Shown here: in pieces, positions 1 to 9,229 of the stretch | How the letters are laid out: the number at the start of each line of letters is the position of its first letter | Position numbering within the stretch: position 1 is the first letter of the stretch | NCBI RefSeq assembly: GCF_006538365.1 | Contig: NZ_BJKN01000002.1 | Location: forward strand, 62,001-126,000 | Reading direction: 5' to 3' | Source of the DNA: Moorella sp. E308F | GTDB taxonomy: Bacteria > Bacillota > DSM-521 > Neomoorellales > Neomoorellaceae | Length of the DNA: 64,000 bases | Made by a program: the position numbers and the translations under genes | The notes under the pieces: generated by a model | Seen by the model: the letters and a program-made list of their open reading frames with translations, nothing else | Databases searched by the model: none | What the model was told of the DNA's origin: nothing

Positions 1-67
1 TAGGTTTGCCAGAAGCTTAGATCGTCCGAAAGGAAAAATTATGCAAATTCTGCCGATAGATCTAAGG

Positions 68-96
68 TTGTATTTTCCATCATTAAGTTTTACAAT
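68..96 (+). promoter_or_regulatory. Candidate vapBC promoter
   Basis: TTGTAT (68-73) and TACAAT (91-96) are separated by 17 bases, about 40 bases before the vapB start. The -10 is 5/6 to consensus but the -35 is only 3/6, so this is tentative. Confidence 0.35.
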
Positions 97-132
97 AAGG
101 TTAGAGGTAAAGCAAAAGAAAGGTGAGGGTTA

Positions 133-381
133 ATGCCGACGGTGAAGATTTCCGCTAAGGGGCAAGTGGTTATCCCTGCTCATTTACGCCAAAAATATGG
201 CCTGCAGGCGCCGGGACGGGCCATAATCACAGAGAAGGAAGGTCAAATCATTATTACCCCTGCCCCGGCCGACCCGGTTAGAGGTGCGCGAGGCATGTTG
301 AAAGCAAAACAATCATTGACAAAAACCCATGCTGCCTATAAGCGGGAAGAACGTAAATTAGAGGAAGACCATGAACGGTAG
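133..381 (+). CDS. vapB: AbrB/MazE-type antitoxin (VapB-like)
   Basis: Small DNA-binding antitoxin, 82 aa. Residues 1-45 match the SpoVT/AbrB swapped-hairpin fold, with the typical KISAKGQVVIPAHLR opening and a short beta-rich stretch ending in IIITPAP. The charged C-terminal tail is the part expected to bind and neutralise the toxin. It overlaps the downstream PIN-domain gene by 11 bases, the usual coupled arrangement of vapBC. The ATG at 133 follows a good ribosome binding site (aaaggtgaggg). By family knowledge it should repress its own operon together with the toxin; no operator is obvious. Confidence 0.85.
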   Translation: MPTVKISAKGQVVIPAHLRQKYGLQAPGRAIITEKEGQIIITPAPADPVRGARGMLKAKQSLTKTHAAYKREERKLEEDHER

Positions 382-808
382 TTCCCATAAAAATTTTGTC
401 CTTGACGCTTATGCCGTCATTTGTTACCTGGAAGACGAAATCGGTGCTGAGGAAGTAGCTCTGCTGCTAAAAAAAGCCGGGGATCACACTGTGCGGCTAT
501 TCATGACGTGGATAAATTTAGGTGAAGTATATTACCGGGTACACCGGAAATATGGGGAAATAGAAGCTGAAAGGGTACTGGAAACGGTTAAAGACTGGCC
601 GGTAGAGTTTTTGGCAGGTGACGAAGATTTAACGCTGGTGGCCGCCAGAGTAAAGGCTTCGTATGCACTGTCTTATGCCGACGCCTATGCCATTGCTGCG
701 GCGTTAAAAAATAATGCTTCTATAGTGACGGGTGATCCGGAAATTAAGAATGCCAGTGTTAAAATGGGTTTTCCTTTAACTTGGCTGGGACAGGGTAATC
801 CAGAGTAA
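371..808 (+). CDS. vapC: PIN-domain ribonuclease toxin (VapC-like)
   Basis: A 145-aa PIN-domain protein, the usual VapC length. The N-terminal FVLDAYAVICYLEDE carries the first conserved Asp. The C-terminal SYADAYAIAAAL and VTGDPEIK hold the other acidic residues that bind Mg2+/Mn2+ in this family. VapC proteins are endoribonucleases, often cutting tRNA or rRNA; the target here cannot be read from sequence. It overlaps vapB by 11 bases, so translation is probably coupled. No terminator is clear behind it: 809-951 has only a weak CCC/GGG hairpin. Confidence 0.85.
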   Translation: MNGSSHKNFVLDAYAVICYLEDEIGAEEVALLLKKAGDHTVRLFMTWINLGEVYYRVHRKYGEIEAERVLETVKDWPVEFLAGDEDLTLVAARVKASYALSYADAYAIAAALKNNASIVTGDPEIKNASVKMGFPLTWLGQGNPE

Positions 809-951
809 TCCCTTACCCCTTGTTAGGGTTTTAGCTTATAAAGTTATACTGAACTCGTAATGCCCAGGTCAAGACGTGGGAGCAGGAAAAATATGGCCCG
901 GTGCCGAACTAACCTTGAACAGAAAGGCAAGCGGTTGAAGAGGCGATAGAT

Positions 952-2328
952 TTGCAGGCTTCCCTACTGCGAGAGCTGGCAAGGATTGTCGGGAAGGAGC
1001 GGGTGCAGGCGTCACCGGAAGACCTCCTTTGTTATTCTTACGATGGTACCTTTGTGGCCTGCAGGCCGGATGTCATGGTTAAACCGGTTAGTACCGAACA
1101 GGTGGCCCGGGTCTTGGAATTTGCTTACCGGGAGGGGATCCCGGTCCACCCCCGCGGCGCCGGCACGGGCTTGAGCGGCGGGTCGGTGCCCCGGGGCGGG
1201 GGCATAGCCCTGGTAATGACGGCTATGAACAACATTTATGAGATTAACCCCGAGGACATGCTGGCCGTAGCAGATCCGGGGGTAATTACCGCTCAACTGC
1301 ACCGGGCGGTAGAAGAAAAGGGGCTTTTCTATCCCCCGGACCCCGGCAGCGCGGAAGTTTGCACCCTGGGTGGCAACGTTGCCGAGTGCGCGGGGGGGCC
1401 CCGCGCCCTCAAGTATGGCGTCACCAGAGACTACATCCTGGGCCTGGAAGTGGTGCTGGCCGGCGGCCGGGTAATCCGTCCGGGAGGCCGGACCGTTAAA
1501 AACGTCACCGGCTATGACCTTTGCCGGCTGTTTACCGGCTCTGAAGGGACCCTGGGGGTCATCACCAAAATTACCCTGCGTCTTATACCCAAGCCCCCGG
1601 CCGTCAAAACCATCCTGGCAGCCTTTAAAGACCTGGTGCAGACAGGTGAAGCAGTAAACGCTATCCTTAGCGCCGGCATCATACCGAGGACCCTGGAGAT
1701 TATGGACAGTATATCCATCGCCATTGTAGAACAGTTCAGCCCGTGCGGTTTACCCCGGGAAGCAGCAGCCGTGCTCCTTATCGAGACTGATGGAGACAGG
1801 GAGCAGGCTCAAAGGGACGCTGAAAAGGTGGTAGCGGTTCTGGAAGAAATAGGAGCTACTCAAATCAGATTGGCCGCTGATGCCAGGGAAGCAGGAGAAT
1901 TATGGCGGGCACGACGGGCAGTTTCCCCGGCCATAACCCGGATTAAACCCACCAAAATTTCTGAGGATGCTACTGTCCCCCGCAGCCAGGTGCCGGCCAT
2001 GATCCGGAGGCTGGGACAAATTCGGGAAAAATACCAGATTGACCTGGTAATTTTTGGCCATGCCGGTGACGGCAACCTCCACCCCAACATAGCCTGCGAC
2101 AGCAGGGATGCCGGAGAAATGCTGCGGGTGGAAAAAGCTATTGCGGAAATCTTCCAGGCCGCTTTAGAACTGGGGGGAACCCTTTCGGGAGAACACGGCA
2201 TCGGCCTTCTCAAGGCACCTTTTCTTATGACAGAACTGGGAGAGGCCGGCTACCAGGTCATGCGGGATATTAAGAGGTCGCTGGATCCGAAAAACATCCT
2301 GAACCCCCACAAAATTTTCTCCGGGTGA
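952..2328 (+). CDS. FAD-linked oxidase, GlcD/D-lactate dehydrogenase family
   Basis: A 458-aa flavoprotein that probably oxidises a 2-hydroxy acid such as glycolate or D-lactate. The N-terminal PCMH-type FAD-binding domain (about residues 35-215) includes HPRGAGTGLSGGS and VKNVTGYDLCRLFTGSEGTLG. The C-terminal FAD-oxidase domain includes FGHAGDGNLHPNI and LSGEHGIGLLK, both signatures of this family. The start is a TTG at 952. In many bacteria GlcD works with an iron-sulfur subunit (GlcF), but no such gene lies next to it here: the next gene, priA, has its own promoter. Substrate and electron acceptor are therefore unknown. Confidence 0.85.
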   Translation: MQASLLRELARIVGKERVQASPEDLLCYSYDGTFVACRPDVMVKPVSTEQVARVLEFAYREGIPVHPRGAGTGLSGGSVPRGGGIALVMTAMNNIYEINPEDMLAVADPGVITAQLHRAVEEKGLFYPPDPGSAEVCTLGGNVAECAGGPRALKYGVTRDYILGLEVVLAGGRVIRPGGRTVKNVTGYDLCRLFTGSEGTLGVITKITLRLIPKPPAVKTILAAFKDLVQTGEAVNAILSAGIIPRTLEIMDSISIAIVEQFSPCGLPREAAAVLLIETDGDREQAQRDAEKVVAVLEEIGATQIRLAADAREAGELWRARRAVSPAITRIKPTKISEDATVPRSQVPAMIRRLGQIREKYQIDLVIFGHAGDGNLHPNIACDSRDAGEMLRVEKAIAEIFQAALELGGTLSGEHGIGLLKAPFLMTELGEAGYQVMRDIKRSLDPKNILNPHKIFSG

Positions 2329-2440
2329 AAGGCCAACTCTGGTGCGGCTCCTTATGGGATACTGCAAATCTTAAATCATGTTTAACCCCAGCTGCTCCAG
2401 GGAGGTTTGAATGGGGGAACGACCGGCTCTAAATCATGCA

Positions 2441-2469
2441 TTCACCAAGGGGAACAAATCTGCTATAAT
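2441..2469 (+). promoter_or_regulatory. priA promoter
   Basis: TTCACC (2441-2446, 4/6) and a perfect TATAAT (2464-2469) are 17 bases apart. Transcription should begin near 2476, which rules out priA start codons upstream of this point and supports the TTG at 2506. Confidence 0.65.
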
Positions 2470-2505
2470 GTCTGCGGTGGATCAGTTAACCAGGAGGGGG
2501 TCGAG

Positions 2506-4944
2506 TTGGCGAATTTGCTGGTAGAAGTAGCCGTCAGCTCGGCCCCTGTTTACACCCGGCTTCCATGCTGGGCGAGGATGGAAAATAACAATGGAACACT
2601 AACCTACCAGGTGTCGCCGGAGCTGTCTTCCCAGGTAAAAGAAGGCTCCCTGGTCCTGGTCACGGTGGGCAAGCAGCTGGCCACAGGAGTGGTAGTCGCC
2701 CTGCCTGATAAAGCGAACCGGACCAGGTTAAAAGCCATCAAGGCAGTCCTGGAAAGGGATTTTCTGCCGCCGGGGATGATAGAACTTGGCCGCTACCTGG
2801 CCGAGCGTTATTTCTGTTCCCTGGCTGCGGCTATCAATGCCCTCCTGCCGCCGACGACAGGCCGGCGCTTAGAGCGCCGGTGGTGCTGGCTACCAGCTCC
2901 GGGAGGCGAAACGGAAGAGGCGTTAAACCTGGCTAACTGCCTGCCTGCGCCGGCCGGAGCCGTGGCCGCCTACCTGGCCAGCCGCCGGGAAGCCGGGGAA
3001 GGCCAGTTACAGCAGTTTGGCCGCCGGCAGGAGCTTAGCGGAGTTTTAACCGCTTTAAAATCCCACGGCCTGATCCGGGAAGAGTGGTCCTGGCGCGGGG
3101 CACCCCGCGAGAGGCGGACCCGGTGGGTAGCAGCCGGGGAAAGAGCGGCAGCGGGAATAGAAGCTCTGATAAAAAAAGCACCGCGCCAGGCGGCCATCCT
3201 GAAGGCCCTCCTGGACGGCGGCCCCCAGCCGGTTGCCAGCCTTGCTGCCGGGGGAGGATATGCGGCCCTCAAGCGCCTGGAAGAACAAGGTTTAATTGAA
3301 ATTACCCCGTCACCACCCGGGGATAAGAAGGAGACATGTCCTCAAATCAAACTTAATGCGGCTCAGGAAGAAGCCGCAGGGATTATCAATGCCGCCCTGG
3401 GACGGGGGGGAACCTTTTTACTCCACGGTGTTACCGGTAGCGGCAAAACCGAGGTTTACTTGCGCTGTGCCGCAGAGGCCCTGGCAAAGGGTTACCAGGT
3501 CTTGTTCCTGGTTCCGGAACATTCCCTGATCCCCCAGATGGTGACCCGGATAAGGCAAAGGCTGGGGGAGAAGGTGGCCGTTGTTCACGGGGAACTGGCT
3601 GCCGGTGAAAGGGCGACCGTTTGGGAGCAGGCCCGCCGGGGGGAAATCCAGATTATCACCGGTAGCCGGTCGGCCCTTTTTACCCCCCTGCCGCGGCTGG
3701 GGCTCATCATCGTTGATGAAGAACACGCCGGCAGTTACAAGCAGGATACCGCGCCCCGCTATGACGCGCGCGAGGTCGCCATCAAGCGGGGGCAGTTGGA
3801 AGGAGCGGTGGTGGTTCTGGGGAGTGCCACCCCCAGTACTGAGATATTTTACCTGGCCCGGCAGGGGAAAATACAGTTGTTACAGCTGCCCCGGCGGGCG
3901 GGGAATGTAAGCCTGCCCCGGGTGGAAATAGTTGATTTGCGGGCTGAATTCCGGGCCGGCCATCAGGGTATTTTAAGCCGGCGGCTGGAAGAGGGGATAA
4001 CTACCGCCCTGGCAGCGGGACAGCAGGCCATTCTCTTTTTAAACCGCCGGGGCTATGCCCACCATATCCTTTGCCGCCAATGCGGCCATGTTCCTTTATG
4101 CAGGCACTGTGCCGTGGCCCTGACCTATCACCGGGACGGTACCCTGCGCTGCCATTATTGCGGCTATGTGGAAAAGGCATTAGCCAGTTGCCCGGTATGC
4201 GGTAGTACCCTGGTACGTTTAGGTTCCGGCACCCAGCGGGTGGAAGAAGAAGCGCGAGCTTTATGGCCCGGGGCCAGAATCTTAAGGGCCGATGGAGATA
4301 CTACAGCCAGGAAGGGCCAGTGGGAAAAGATCTACCGCACCTTTGCTGACGGACAGGCCGATATTCTTATCGGTACGCAGACCATTACCAAAGGTATGGA
4401 TTTTCCTGGTGTTACCCTGGTGGGTGTGGTTAACGCCGATTTATCCCTGTACCAGCCGGACTTTCGCGCCCGGGAACGTACCTTTCAGCTGTTAACCCAG
4501 GTAGCCGGCCGGGCTGGCCGCCGGACCGGCATAGGGGAAGTCATTATTCAAACTTATAACCCCCACGACCCGGCCATTACCCTGGCCGCGACCCAGGATT
4601 ATCACAAGTTTTACGAACAGGAGATAGCTATGCGCCGCAGCTTAAGCTATCCTCCCTTTATAAAATTGGTGCGTCTGGGTTTTACCGGTCCGGACGAAGC
4701 CAGGGTTATAGAAACCGCCCATGAGGTGGCCGGATTAATTAACAGTAAAGGCGGCAAGATCCAGGTTCTGGGTCCGGCTCCGGGGTACCCGTCCCGGGTT
4801 AAGGATCATTACCGCTGGCAGCTGATGCTCAAGGTGCCCGGCTGGTCGCGGTATAAAGGCCACCTGGCTGCAAGCCTGGCGGCATACCGCAACCGCCATA
4901 ATGTCCGTATGATAGTAGATGTAGGACCCATTAATCCTTGGTAA
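2506..4944 (+). CDS. priA: Primosomal protein N', replication restart helicase PriA
   Basis: Superfamily 2 DNA helicase (about 812 aa) that reloads the replisome at stalled forks. Visible features are the N-terminal DNA-binding region, Walker [13 protein letters not shown], the DEEH box ([12 protein letters not shown]), the zinc-binding module between the helicase lobes with eight Cys in CxxC pairs (CRQC...CRHC...CHYC...CPVC), and motif [11 protein letters not shown]. The open frame extends upstream to 2407, but that lies before the promoter. The TTG at 2506 directly follows aggagggggtcga and is preferred. It heads the run priA-def-fmt-DUF116-rsmB, the order known from Bacillus and clostridia. 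Confidence 0.95.
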   Translation: MANLLVEVAVSSAPVYTRLPCWARMENNNGTLTYQVSPELSSQVKEGSLVLVTVGKQLATGVVVALPDKANRTRLKAIKAVLERDFLPPGMIELGRYLAERYFCSLAAAINALLPPTTGRRLERRWCWLPAPGGETEEALNLANCLPAPAGAVAAYLASRREAGEGQLQQFGRRQELSGVLTALKSHGLIREEWSWRGAPRERRTRWVAAGERAAAGIEALIKKAPRQAAILKALLDGGPQPVASLAAGGGYAALKRLEEQGLIEITPSPPGDKKETCPQIKLNAAQEEAAGIINAALGRGGTFLLHGVTGSGKTEVYLRCAAEALAKGYQVLFLVPEHSLIPQMVTRIRQRLGEKVAVVHGELAAGERATVWEQARRGEIQIITGSRSALFTPLPRLGLIIVDEEHAGSYKQDTAPRYDAREVAIKRGQLEGAVVVLGSATPSTEIFYLARQGKIQLLQLPRRAGNVSLPRVEIVDLRAEFRAGHQGILSRRLEEGITTALAAGQQAILFLNRRGYAHHILCRQCGHVPLCRHCAVALTYHRDGTLRCHYCGYVEKALASCPVCGSTLVRLGSGTQRVEEEARALWPGARILRADGDTTARKGQWEKIYRTFADGQADILIGTQTITKGMDFPGVTLVGVVNADLSLYQPDFRARERTFQLLTQVAGRAGRRTGIGEVIIQTYNPHDPAITLAATQDYHKFYEQEIAMRRSLSYPPFIKLVRLGFTGPDEARVIETAHEVAGLINSKGGKIQVLGPAPGYPSRVKDHYRWQLMLKVPGWSRYKGHLAASLAAYRNRHNVRMIVDVGPINPW

Positions 4945-4963
4945 AAGGCAGGAGGCAAAGAGG

Positions 4964-5431
4964 TTGGCAATTCACCAGATTTTAGTCCACCCTGACCCCA
5001 TCTTGCGGGAAAAGTCGCAGGCGGTAAAAAAAATTACCCCTAATATCTGGAAACTTTTGGATAACCTGGCCGATACCATGTATGATGCTCCCGGGGTGGG
5101 CCTGGCGGCCCCCCAGATTGGCGTCTTAAAGCGGGTTATTGTCGTTGACGTAGGGGAAGGGTTGATCGAGCTGATTAATCCGGAAATAATAGCGGCCAGG
5201 GGAAAGGATGTAGGCCCGGAAGGGTGTCTGAGCGTCCCCGGGGCCCAGGGGGAAGTACCACGGGCGGCCGCCGTAACCGTGCGGGGTCTCGACCGTCATG
5301 GCCGGGAGAGGGAAATCAAAGCGGAAGGTCTCCTGGCGCGTGCCCTGCAGCACGAGATTGACCACCTGGACGGGGTGCTCTTTATCGATAAAGTCGTGCG
5401 TTGGCTGGAAAATAATCCTGAGGAGCGGTAA
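4964..5431 (+). CDS. def: Peptide deformylase
   Basis: Metalloenzyme (155 aa) that removes the formyl group from the N-terminal Met of new proteins. All three family motifs are present: [18 protein letters not shown] (Cys is a metal ligand) and HEIDHLDG (the two His ligands and catalytic Glu). The start is a TTG at 4964 after an aggaggcaaagagg ribosome binding site. It sits 19 bases after priA and 2 bases before fmt, pairing the enzymes that remove and add the formyl group. Confidence 0.96.
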   Translation: MAIHQILVHPDPILREKSQAVKKITPNIWKLLDNLADTMYDAPGVGLAAPQIGVLKRVIVVDVGEGLIELINPEIIAARGKDVGPEGCLSVPGAQGEVPRAAAVTVRGLDRHGREREIKAEGLLARALQHEIDHLDGVLFIDKVVRWLENNPEER

Positions 5432-5433
5432 AC

Positions 5434-6369
5434 ATGCGCCTTGTATTTATGGGTACGCCCGAATTTGCCGTACCATCCCTGAAAGCCCTGCTTAATTCCG
5501 GTCATGAAATCACCGGGGTGGTTACCCAGCCAGACCGTCCCCGGGGCCGGGGGAAAAAACTCCAGCCCCCCCCGGTTAAAGAGGCAGCGGCAGCAGCGGG
5601 ACTACTGGTAAGCCAGCCAGTAAATATGAAAGAAGGGGAATTCTTAACCAGGCTCAAGCAGTGGCAGCCCGAAGTCATTGTGGTCGTTGCCTTTGGTCGT
5701 ATCCTACCGCGGGAGATTTTGGACCTGCCATTGAAGGGTTGTATCAACCTGCACGCTTCCCTCTTACCTCGCTACCGGGGGGCAGCCCCCATCCACCGGG
5801 CGGTAATGAACGGTGAAACAGAAACCGGCGTCACCACCATGTGGATGGCACCCCAATTAGACGCCGGTGACATTATCCTCCAGGAGAAGCTACCCATTGG
5901 GCCGGATGCTACCACCGGGGAAATCCACGACCGGCTGGCCGTCATGGGTGCAGAGCTCCTGGAACATACTCTGGACCTGGTGGCCGCCGGCCGGGCTCCC
6001 CGGCAGCCCCAGGATGAAGCCCTGGCCACCTACGCGCCCCCCCTTAAACCGGAAGAAGAGATGATTAACTGGGCGCAGCCGGCAGATAATATCTATAACC
6101 TTATTCGCGGCTTGAACCCCTGGCCGGGGGCCTACACCCTGCGGGCCGGCGAACGCCTGAAGGTATATGGTGCCAGGATTTTAGATGCAGCAACTACCGG
6201 AGTACCGGGCCGGGTGGTGGCGGTAACGGGTGAAGGTTTTGTCGTTCAAGCGGGTAGAGGCAGGCTTCTCATTACCGCCGTCCAGCCCCAGGGCAAAAGG
6301 ATTATGCCGGCGGATGCCTACCTGCGGGGTTATCCCCTGGCCACGGGGGAGGTGCTGGGATGCGTATAA
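5434..6369 (+). CDS. fmt: Methionyl-tRNA formyltransferase
   Basis: Transfers a formyl group from 10-formyl-tetrahydrofolate to initiator Met-tRNA; 311 aa, typical length. The N-terminal formyltransferase fold begins MRLVFMGTPEFAVPSL and contains the active-site segment INLHASLLPRYRGAAPIH. The C-terminal OB-like tRNA-binding domain follows from about residue 205. It lies between def and the DUF116 gene and overlaps the latter by 10 bases. In an acetogen, 10-formyl-THF is also an intermediate of the methyl branch of CO2 fixation. Confidence 0.96.
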   Translation: MRLVFMGTPEFAVPSLKALLNSGHEITGVVTQPDRPRGRGKKLQPPPVKEAAAAAGLLVSQPVNMKEGEFLTRLKQWQPEVIVVVAFGRILPREILDLPLKGCINLHASLLPRYRGAAPIHRAVMNGETETGVTTMWMAPQLDAGDIILQEKLPIGPDATTGEIHDRLAVMGAELLEHTLDLVAAGRAPRQPQDEALATYAPPLKPEEEMINWAQPADNIYNLIRGLNPWPGAYTLRAGERLKVYGARILDAATTGVPGRVVAVTGEGFVVQAGRGRLLITAVQPQGKRIMPADAYLRGYPLATGEVLGCV

Positions 6370-7166
6370 AAAAACGCCTTTTTATCGGTCTCCTGGCCCT
6401 GAGCCTTTTATTTATAACTGCCGTGCTGGCAGGTAGCTGGTATCTCCTGGTTAACCATACCAGTTTTCTCAATCGTCTCCTTCTAGTGCTGGGTTTTTTT
6501 ACCCTGGCAGTCCTCTTCCTCATCATTGCCCTGGGAATCGGCGGGCTGGTATTGATCCTCTGGCAGGAACGCAGCCGGCCCTTCCTCCAGCGCCTGGGCT
6601 TAATAGCCGTCAATACCCTTTTTCCCGTGGCCCTGGCCCTGGGCAGGCGCCTGGGGGTTAAGGCAGAAACCATTAAAGCCTCGTTTATTGAGATGAACAA
6701 CCAGCTAGTACGCCTGCAGGGTCTCCTGATCGAACCCGGGAAGATCCTCCTCCTGGCTCCCCACTGCCTGCAGTGGAGCGGTTGTCCCCATAAAATCACA
6801 GTTGACGTCTATAACTGTCGCCGCTGTGGCCGCTGCCCCATTGATTCCCTTCATGCCCTGGCCGAAAGATACGGTGTCCGCCTCGCCGTGGCTACCGGAG
6901 GTACTCTGGCCCGGCACTTTGTTAAACAGTACCGGCCGCGGGCGGTAGTGGCCATTGCCTGCGAGCGTGATTTAACCAGTGGCATCCAGGATACCCAACC
7001 TATGCCTGTCCTGGGGGTTTTAAACTCAAGGCCCCACGGCCCCTGCCTCAATACCCAGGTTAATTTAAACCAGGTAGAGCAAGCCATCCAGTTTTTCCTG
7101 TACGGCAAAACAATCAGCCAGCCCCAGGTACGCAGTGAAGGCTGGGGAGTTGGTAGCAGTGTGTAG
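6360..7166 (+). CDS. DUF116 membrane protein with Cys cluster
   Basis: Protein of unknown function, 268 aa, matching the DUF116 family. Two hydrophobic segments (about residues 8-28 and 38-67) should anchor it in the membrane. The remaining ~200 residues are probably cytoplasmic and carry a Cys-rich motif (CLQWSGCPHK ... YNCRRCGRCPID) that could bind metal or an iron-sulfur cluster. Further conserved features are ATGGTLAR and IACERDLTSGI. It is translated from within the end of fmt and precedes rsmB by 15 bases, a neighbourhood kept in many clostridia. Confidence 0.75.
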   Translation: MRIKKRLFIGLLALSLLFITAVLAGSWYLLVNHTSFLNRLLLVLGFFTLAVLFLIIALGIGGLVLILWQERSRPFLQRLGLIAVNTLFPVALALGRRLGVKAETIKASFIEMNNQLVRLQGLLIEPGKILLLAPHCLQWSGCPHKITVDVYNCRRCGRCPIDSLHALAERYGVRLAVATGGTLARHFVKQYRPRAVVAIACERDLTSGIQDTQPMPVLGVLNSRPHGPCLNTQVNLNQVEQAIQFFLYGKTISQPQVRSEGWGVGSSV

Positions 7167-7181
7167 AGGAGGTAACAGAAA

Positions 7182-8543
7182 GTGAAACTCAGGCCGGCTG
7201 CTTCGGCCCGGGAGGCGGCCCTGCAGGTCATTTACCGGGTGACGGAAGAAGGGGCCTTTACCAGCCTGGCCCTGAATGAAGTCTTGCAGGCCTCCAACCT
7301 TGAGGGCCGTGACCGCACCCTGGCCACGGAGCTGGCCTACAGTGCCGTCAAGGCCTGGCAAACCCTGGACTGGGCCCTGAGTCTCTTTTTAAAATACCCC
7401 CTGGCCAAACTTCCGCCATGGATTCGCTGCCTTTTACGTCTGGGAGGGGCGCAGCTCATGTATTTACCGCGGATACCCGCGCGGGCGGCCATCTATGAAA
7501 CGGTGGAACTGGCCAAAAAATATGGTCACCGGGGCACGGTGGGCCTGGTAAACGGCATCCTGCGCAACCTGGAACGCCGCAAGGAGAATTTACCTTACCC
7601 GGAACCGGGGAGTGATCCTGCCGGCTACCTTTCCTTGCGTTATTATCATCCCCGCTGGCTGGTAGAGAAATGGCTGGCGCAGTTTGGCTATGAAGAGACG
7701 GAAGCCCTCTGCCGGGTGAATAATGGACCGGCGCCCATGGCGATCCGCGTCAATACCCTGAAGACGACAGTGGCCGGCCTGACAGCGCGCCTCCAGGACG
7801 AGGGAGCTTCTGTCAGGCCGGCCCCCTATGCCCCGGAGGGCCTTATAGTTGAAGGCCTGGGGGCGGTAGAGGCCAGCCCTTCCTTCCGGGAAGGGTTGTT
7901 CTATGTCCAGGATGAAGGTTCCCAGCTGGTTGGTCATGCTTTAAAACCCGAACCAGGGTCTTTTGTTATTGATGCCAGTGCCGCCCCGGGCGGCAAGACG
8001 ACGCACCTGGCCCAGCTTATGGCCAACAGGGGCACGATTCTGGCCTGCGATGTCCATCCTTCTCGCCTGGAGTTAATTAAAGAAAACTGCCGGCGCCTTG
8101 GCGTAACTTGCGTACAAACGGCCCTGGCGGATGCCCGTGAACTTGGGAAACGTTATCCGGGGATAGCCGATTATCTGCTCATTGATGCGCCCTGTTCAGG
8201 GCTGGGGGTGTTACGCCGCCGGCCCGATGCCCGCTGGCGCAAGGAACTGGCCGGGATTAAGGAACTGGCCCGGCTGCAGCTGGAAATTCTCCAGGGAGCC
8301 AGACGGGCTTTAAAGCCGGACGGGGTTTTAGTCTACAGCACCTGCTCCCTGGCCCCGGAAGAAAACCAGGAAGTTATCCGGCAATTCCTCGACCAGGCGC
8401 GAGAATTTTCCCTTGTTACCCTTAAACCGTGGCTGCCGGTCGTACCATCTGACCTGGAAGCCGCGGCCCGTCAGGGCTGGGTGCAGTTTCTACCCCAGCG
8501 CCACGGTACCGACGGCTTTTTCATAGCGCGCTTAAAAAGGTAA
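7182..8543 (+). CDS. rsmB: 16S rRNA cytosine-C5 methyltransferase RsmB
   Basis: SAM-dependent RNA methyltransferase (453 aa). The N-terminal NusB-like RNA-binding domain (about 1-140) begins with REAALQVIYRV. The C-terminal Rossmann domain has the SAM-binding DASAAPGGKTTHLA, the catalytic DAPCSGLGVLRRRPD (motif IV Cys) and YSTCSLAPEEN (motif VI Cys). The GTG start at 7182 follows an agaggaggtaac ribosome binding site. In Bacillus this gene is followed directly by rlmN; here a quorum-sensing cassette lies between them. Confidence 0.94.
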   Translation: MKLRPAASAREAALQVIYRVTEEGAFTSLALNEVLQASNLEGRDRTLATELAYSAVKAWQTLDWALSLFLKYPLAKLPPWIRCLLRLGGAQLMYLPRIPARAAIYETVELAKKYGHRGTVGLVNGILRNLERRKENLPYPEPGSDPAGYLSLRYYHPRWLVEKWLAQFGYEETEALCRVNNGPAPMAIRVNTLKTTVAGLTARLQDEGASVRPAPYAPEGLIVEGLGAVEASPSFREGLFYVQDEGSQLVGHALKPEPGSFVIDASAAPGGKTTHLAQLMANRGTILACDVHPSRLELIKENCRRLGVTCVQTALADARELGKRYPGIADYLLIDAPCSGLGVLRRRPDARWRKELAGIKELARLQLEILQGARRALKPDGVLVYSTCSLAPEENQEVIRQFLDQAREFSLVTLKPWLPVVPSDLEAAARQGWVQFLPQRHGTDGFFIARLKR

Positions 8544-8722
8544 ACCCTAAAGGATTTTACCCCTTTATGCAGAATAAAGTTAGGTGGATAATTTGCGCTA
8601 AGCGTTAAAAAACGTTGTAAAAACTATTAAAGAAAACCTGCAGCGGCAATCGCTAGCCGGGTGTTGAGAAGGGTACCCATTTTTTGAAAGGGATCTCCTT
8701 GTTCGTATAAGGGGGGAAATAT

Positions 8723-9229
8723 ATGGATGTTATGCCCTGGACGGCACTGTTCTTTCAGTCCATACCGGAGGAAATAATTTTAGTTACTTTAGGTCTGGCG
8801 CTAATTGGCGAGTATCCGGGGATGAAAGGGATTGTTGCGGTTGGGATAAGCGGAGCGGTGTTTTCCTTTTATTTCCGCCATTTATCCCTGCCTTTTGGAA
8901 TTCATACTTTAGCTTCGATTGTTGTATTGGCCCTGGCAATGTGGCTGTTATTACGGGTTAATTTATTTAAAGGGCTTTTAGCTGCTTTCCTAGGTATTGT
9001 GAGTTTAGGTATTATTGAAAGCATATCTTTCCCTCTTATTTCCTTATTAACCGGCTTGAGTTTTGAAGCGGCTCTTCAAGATCCTTTATTAAGAATCCTT
9101 TTCCCCCTCCCTGATGAAATAATTCTGGGCCTGTTTGCTTATTTCTGCCGGCGCCGGCGTTTGTCCTTAATTAGTACCGGAAAACTCATATCAAATAATG
9201 CCCGGAAGGATAACGAGGATGAAAAGTAG
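8723..9229 (+). CDS. Polytopic membrane protein of the agr-like locus
   Basis: I do not recognise a named family. The 168-aa product is mostly hydrophobic with about five predicted membrane helices (roughly residues 4-28, 34-57, 60-77, 83-106 and 120-140) and a short basic, polar C-terminus. Its size and topology resemble the membrane sensor half of AgrC-type kinases, and it sits immediately upstream of a kinase that has only two membrane helices. It may be a detached sensing module or an accessory protein of the peptide system; this is inference. It overlaps the kinase start by 11 bases. A strong ribosome binding site (aagggggg) precedes the ATG. Confidence 0.6.
   Translation: MDVMPWTALFFQSIPEEIILVTLGLALIGEYPGMKGIVAVGISGAVFSFYFRHLSLPFGIHTLASIVVLALAMWLLLRVNLFKGLLAAFLGIVSLGIIESISFPLISLLTGLSFEAALQDPLLRILFPLPDEIILGLFAYFCRRRRLSLISTGKLISNNARKDNEDEK

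Noticed and set aside
809-951. Terminator after vapC
   Set aside because: Only a three-base-pair stem (CCC/GGG) with a large loop; too weak to call.
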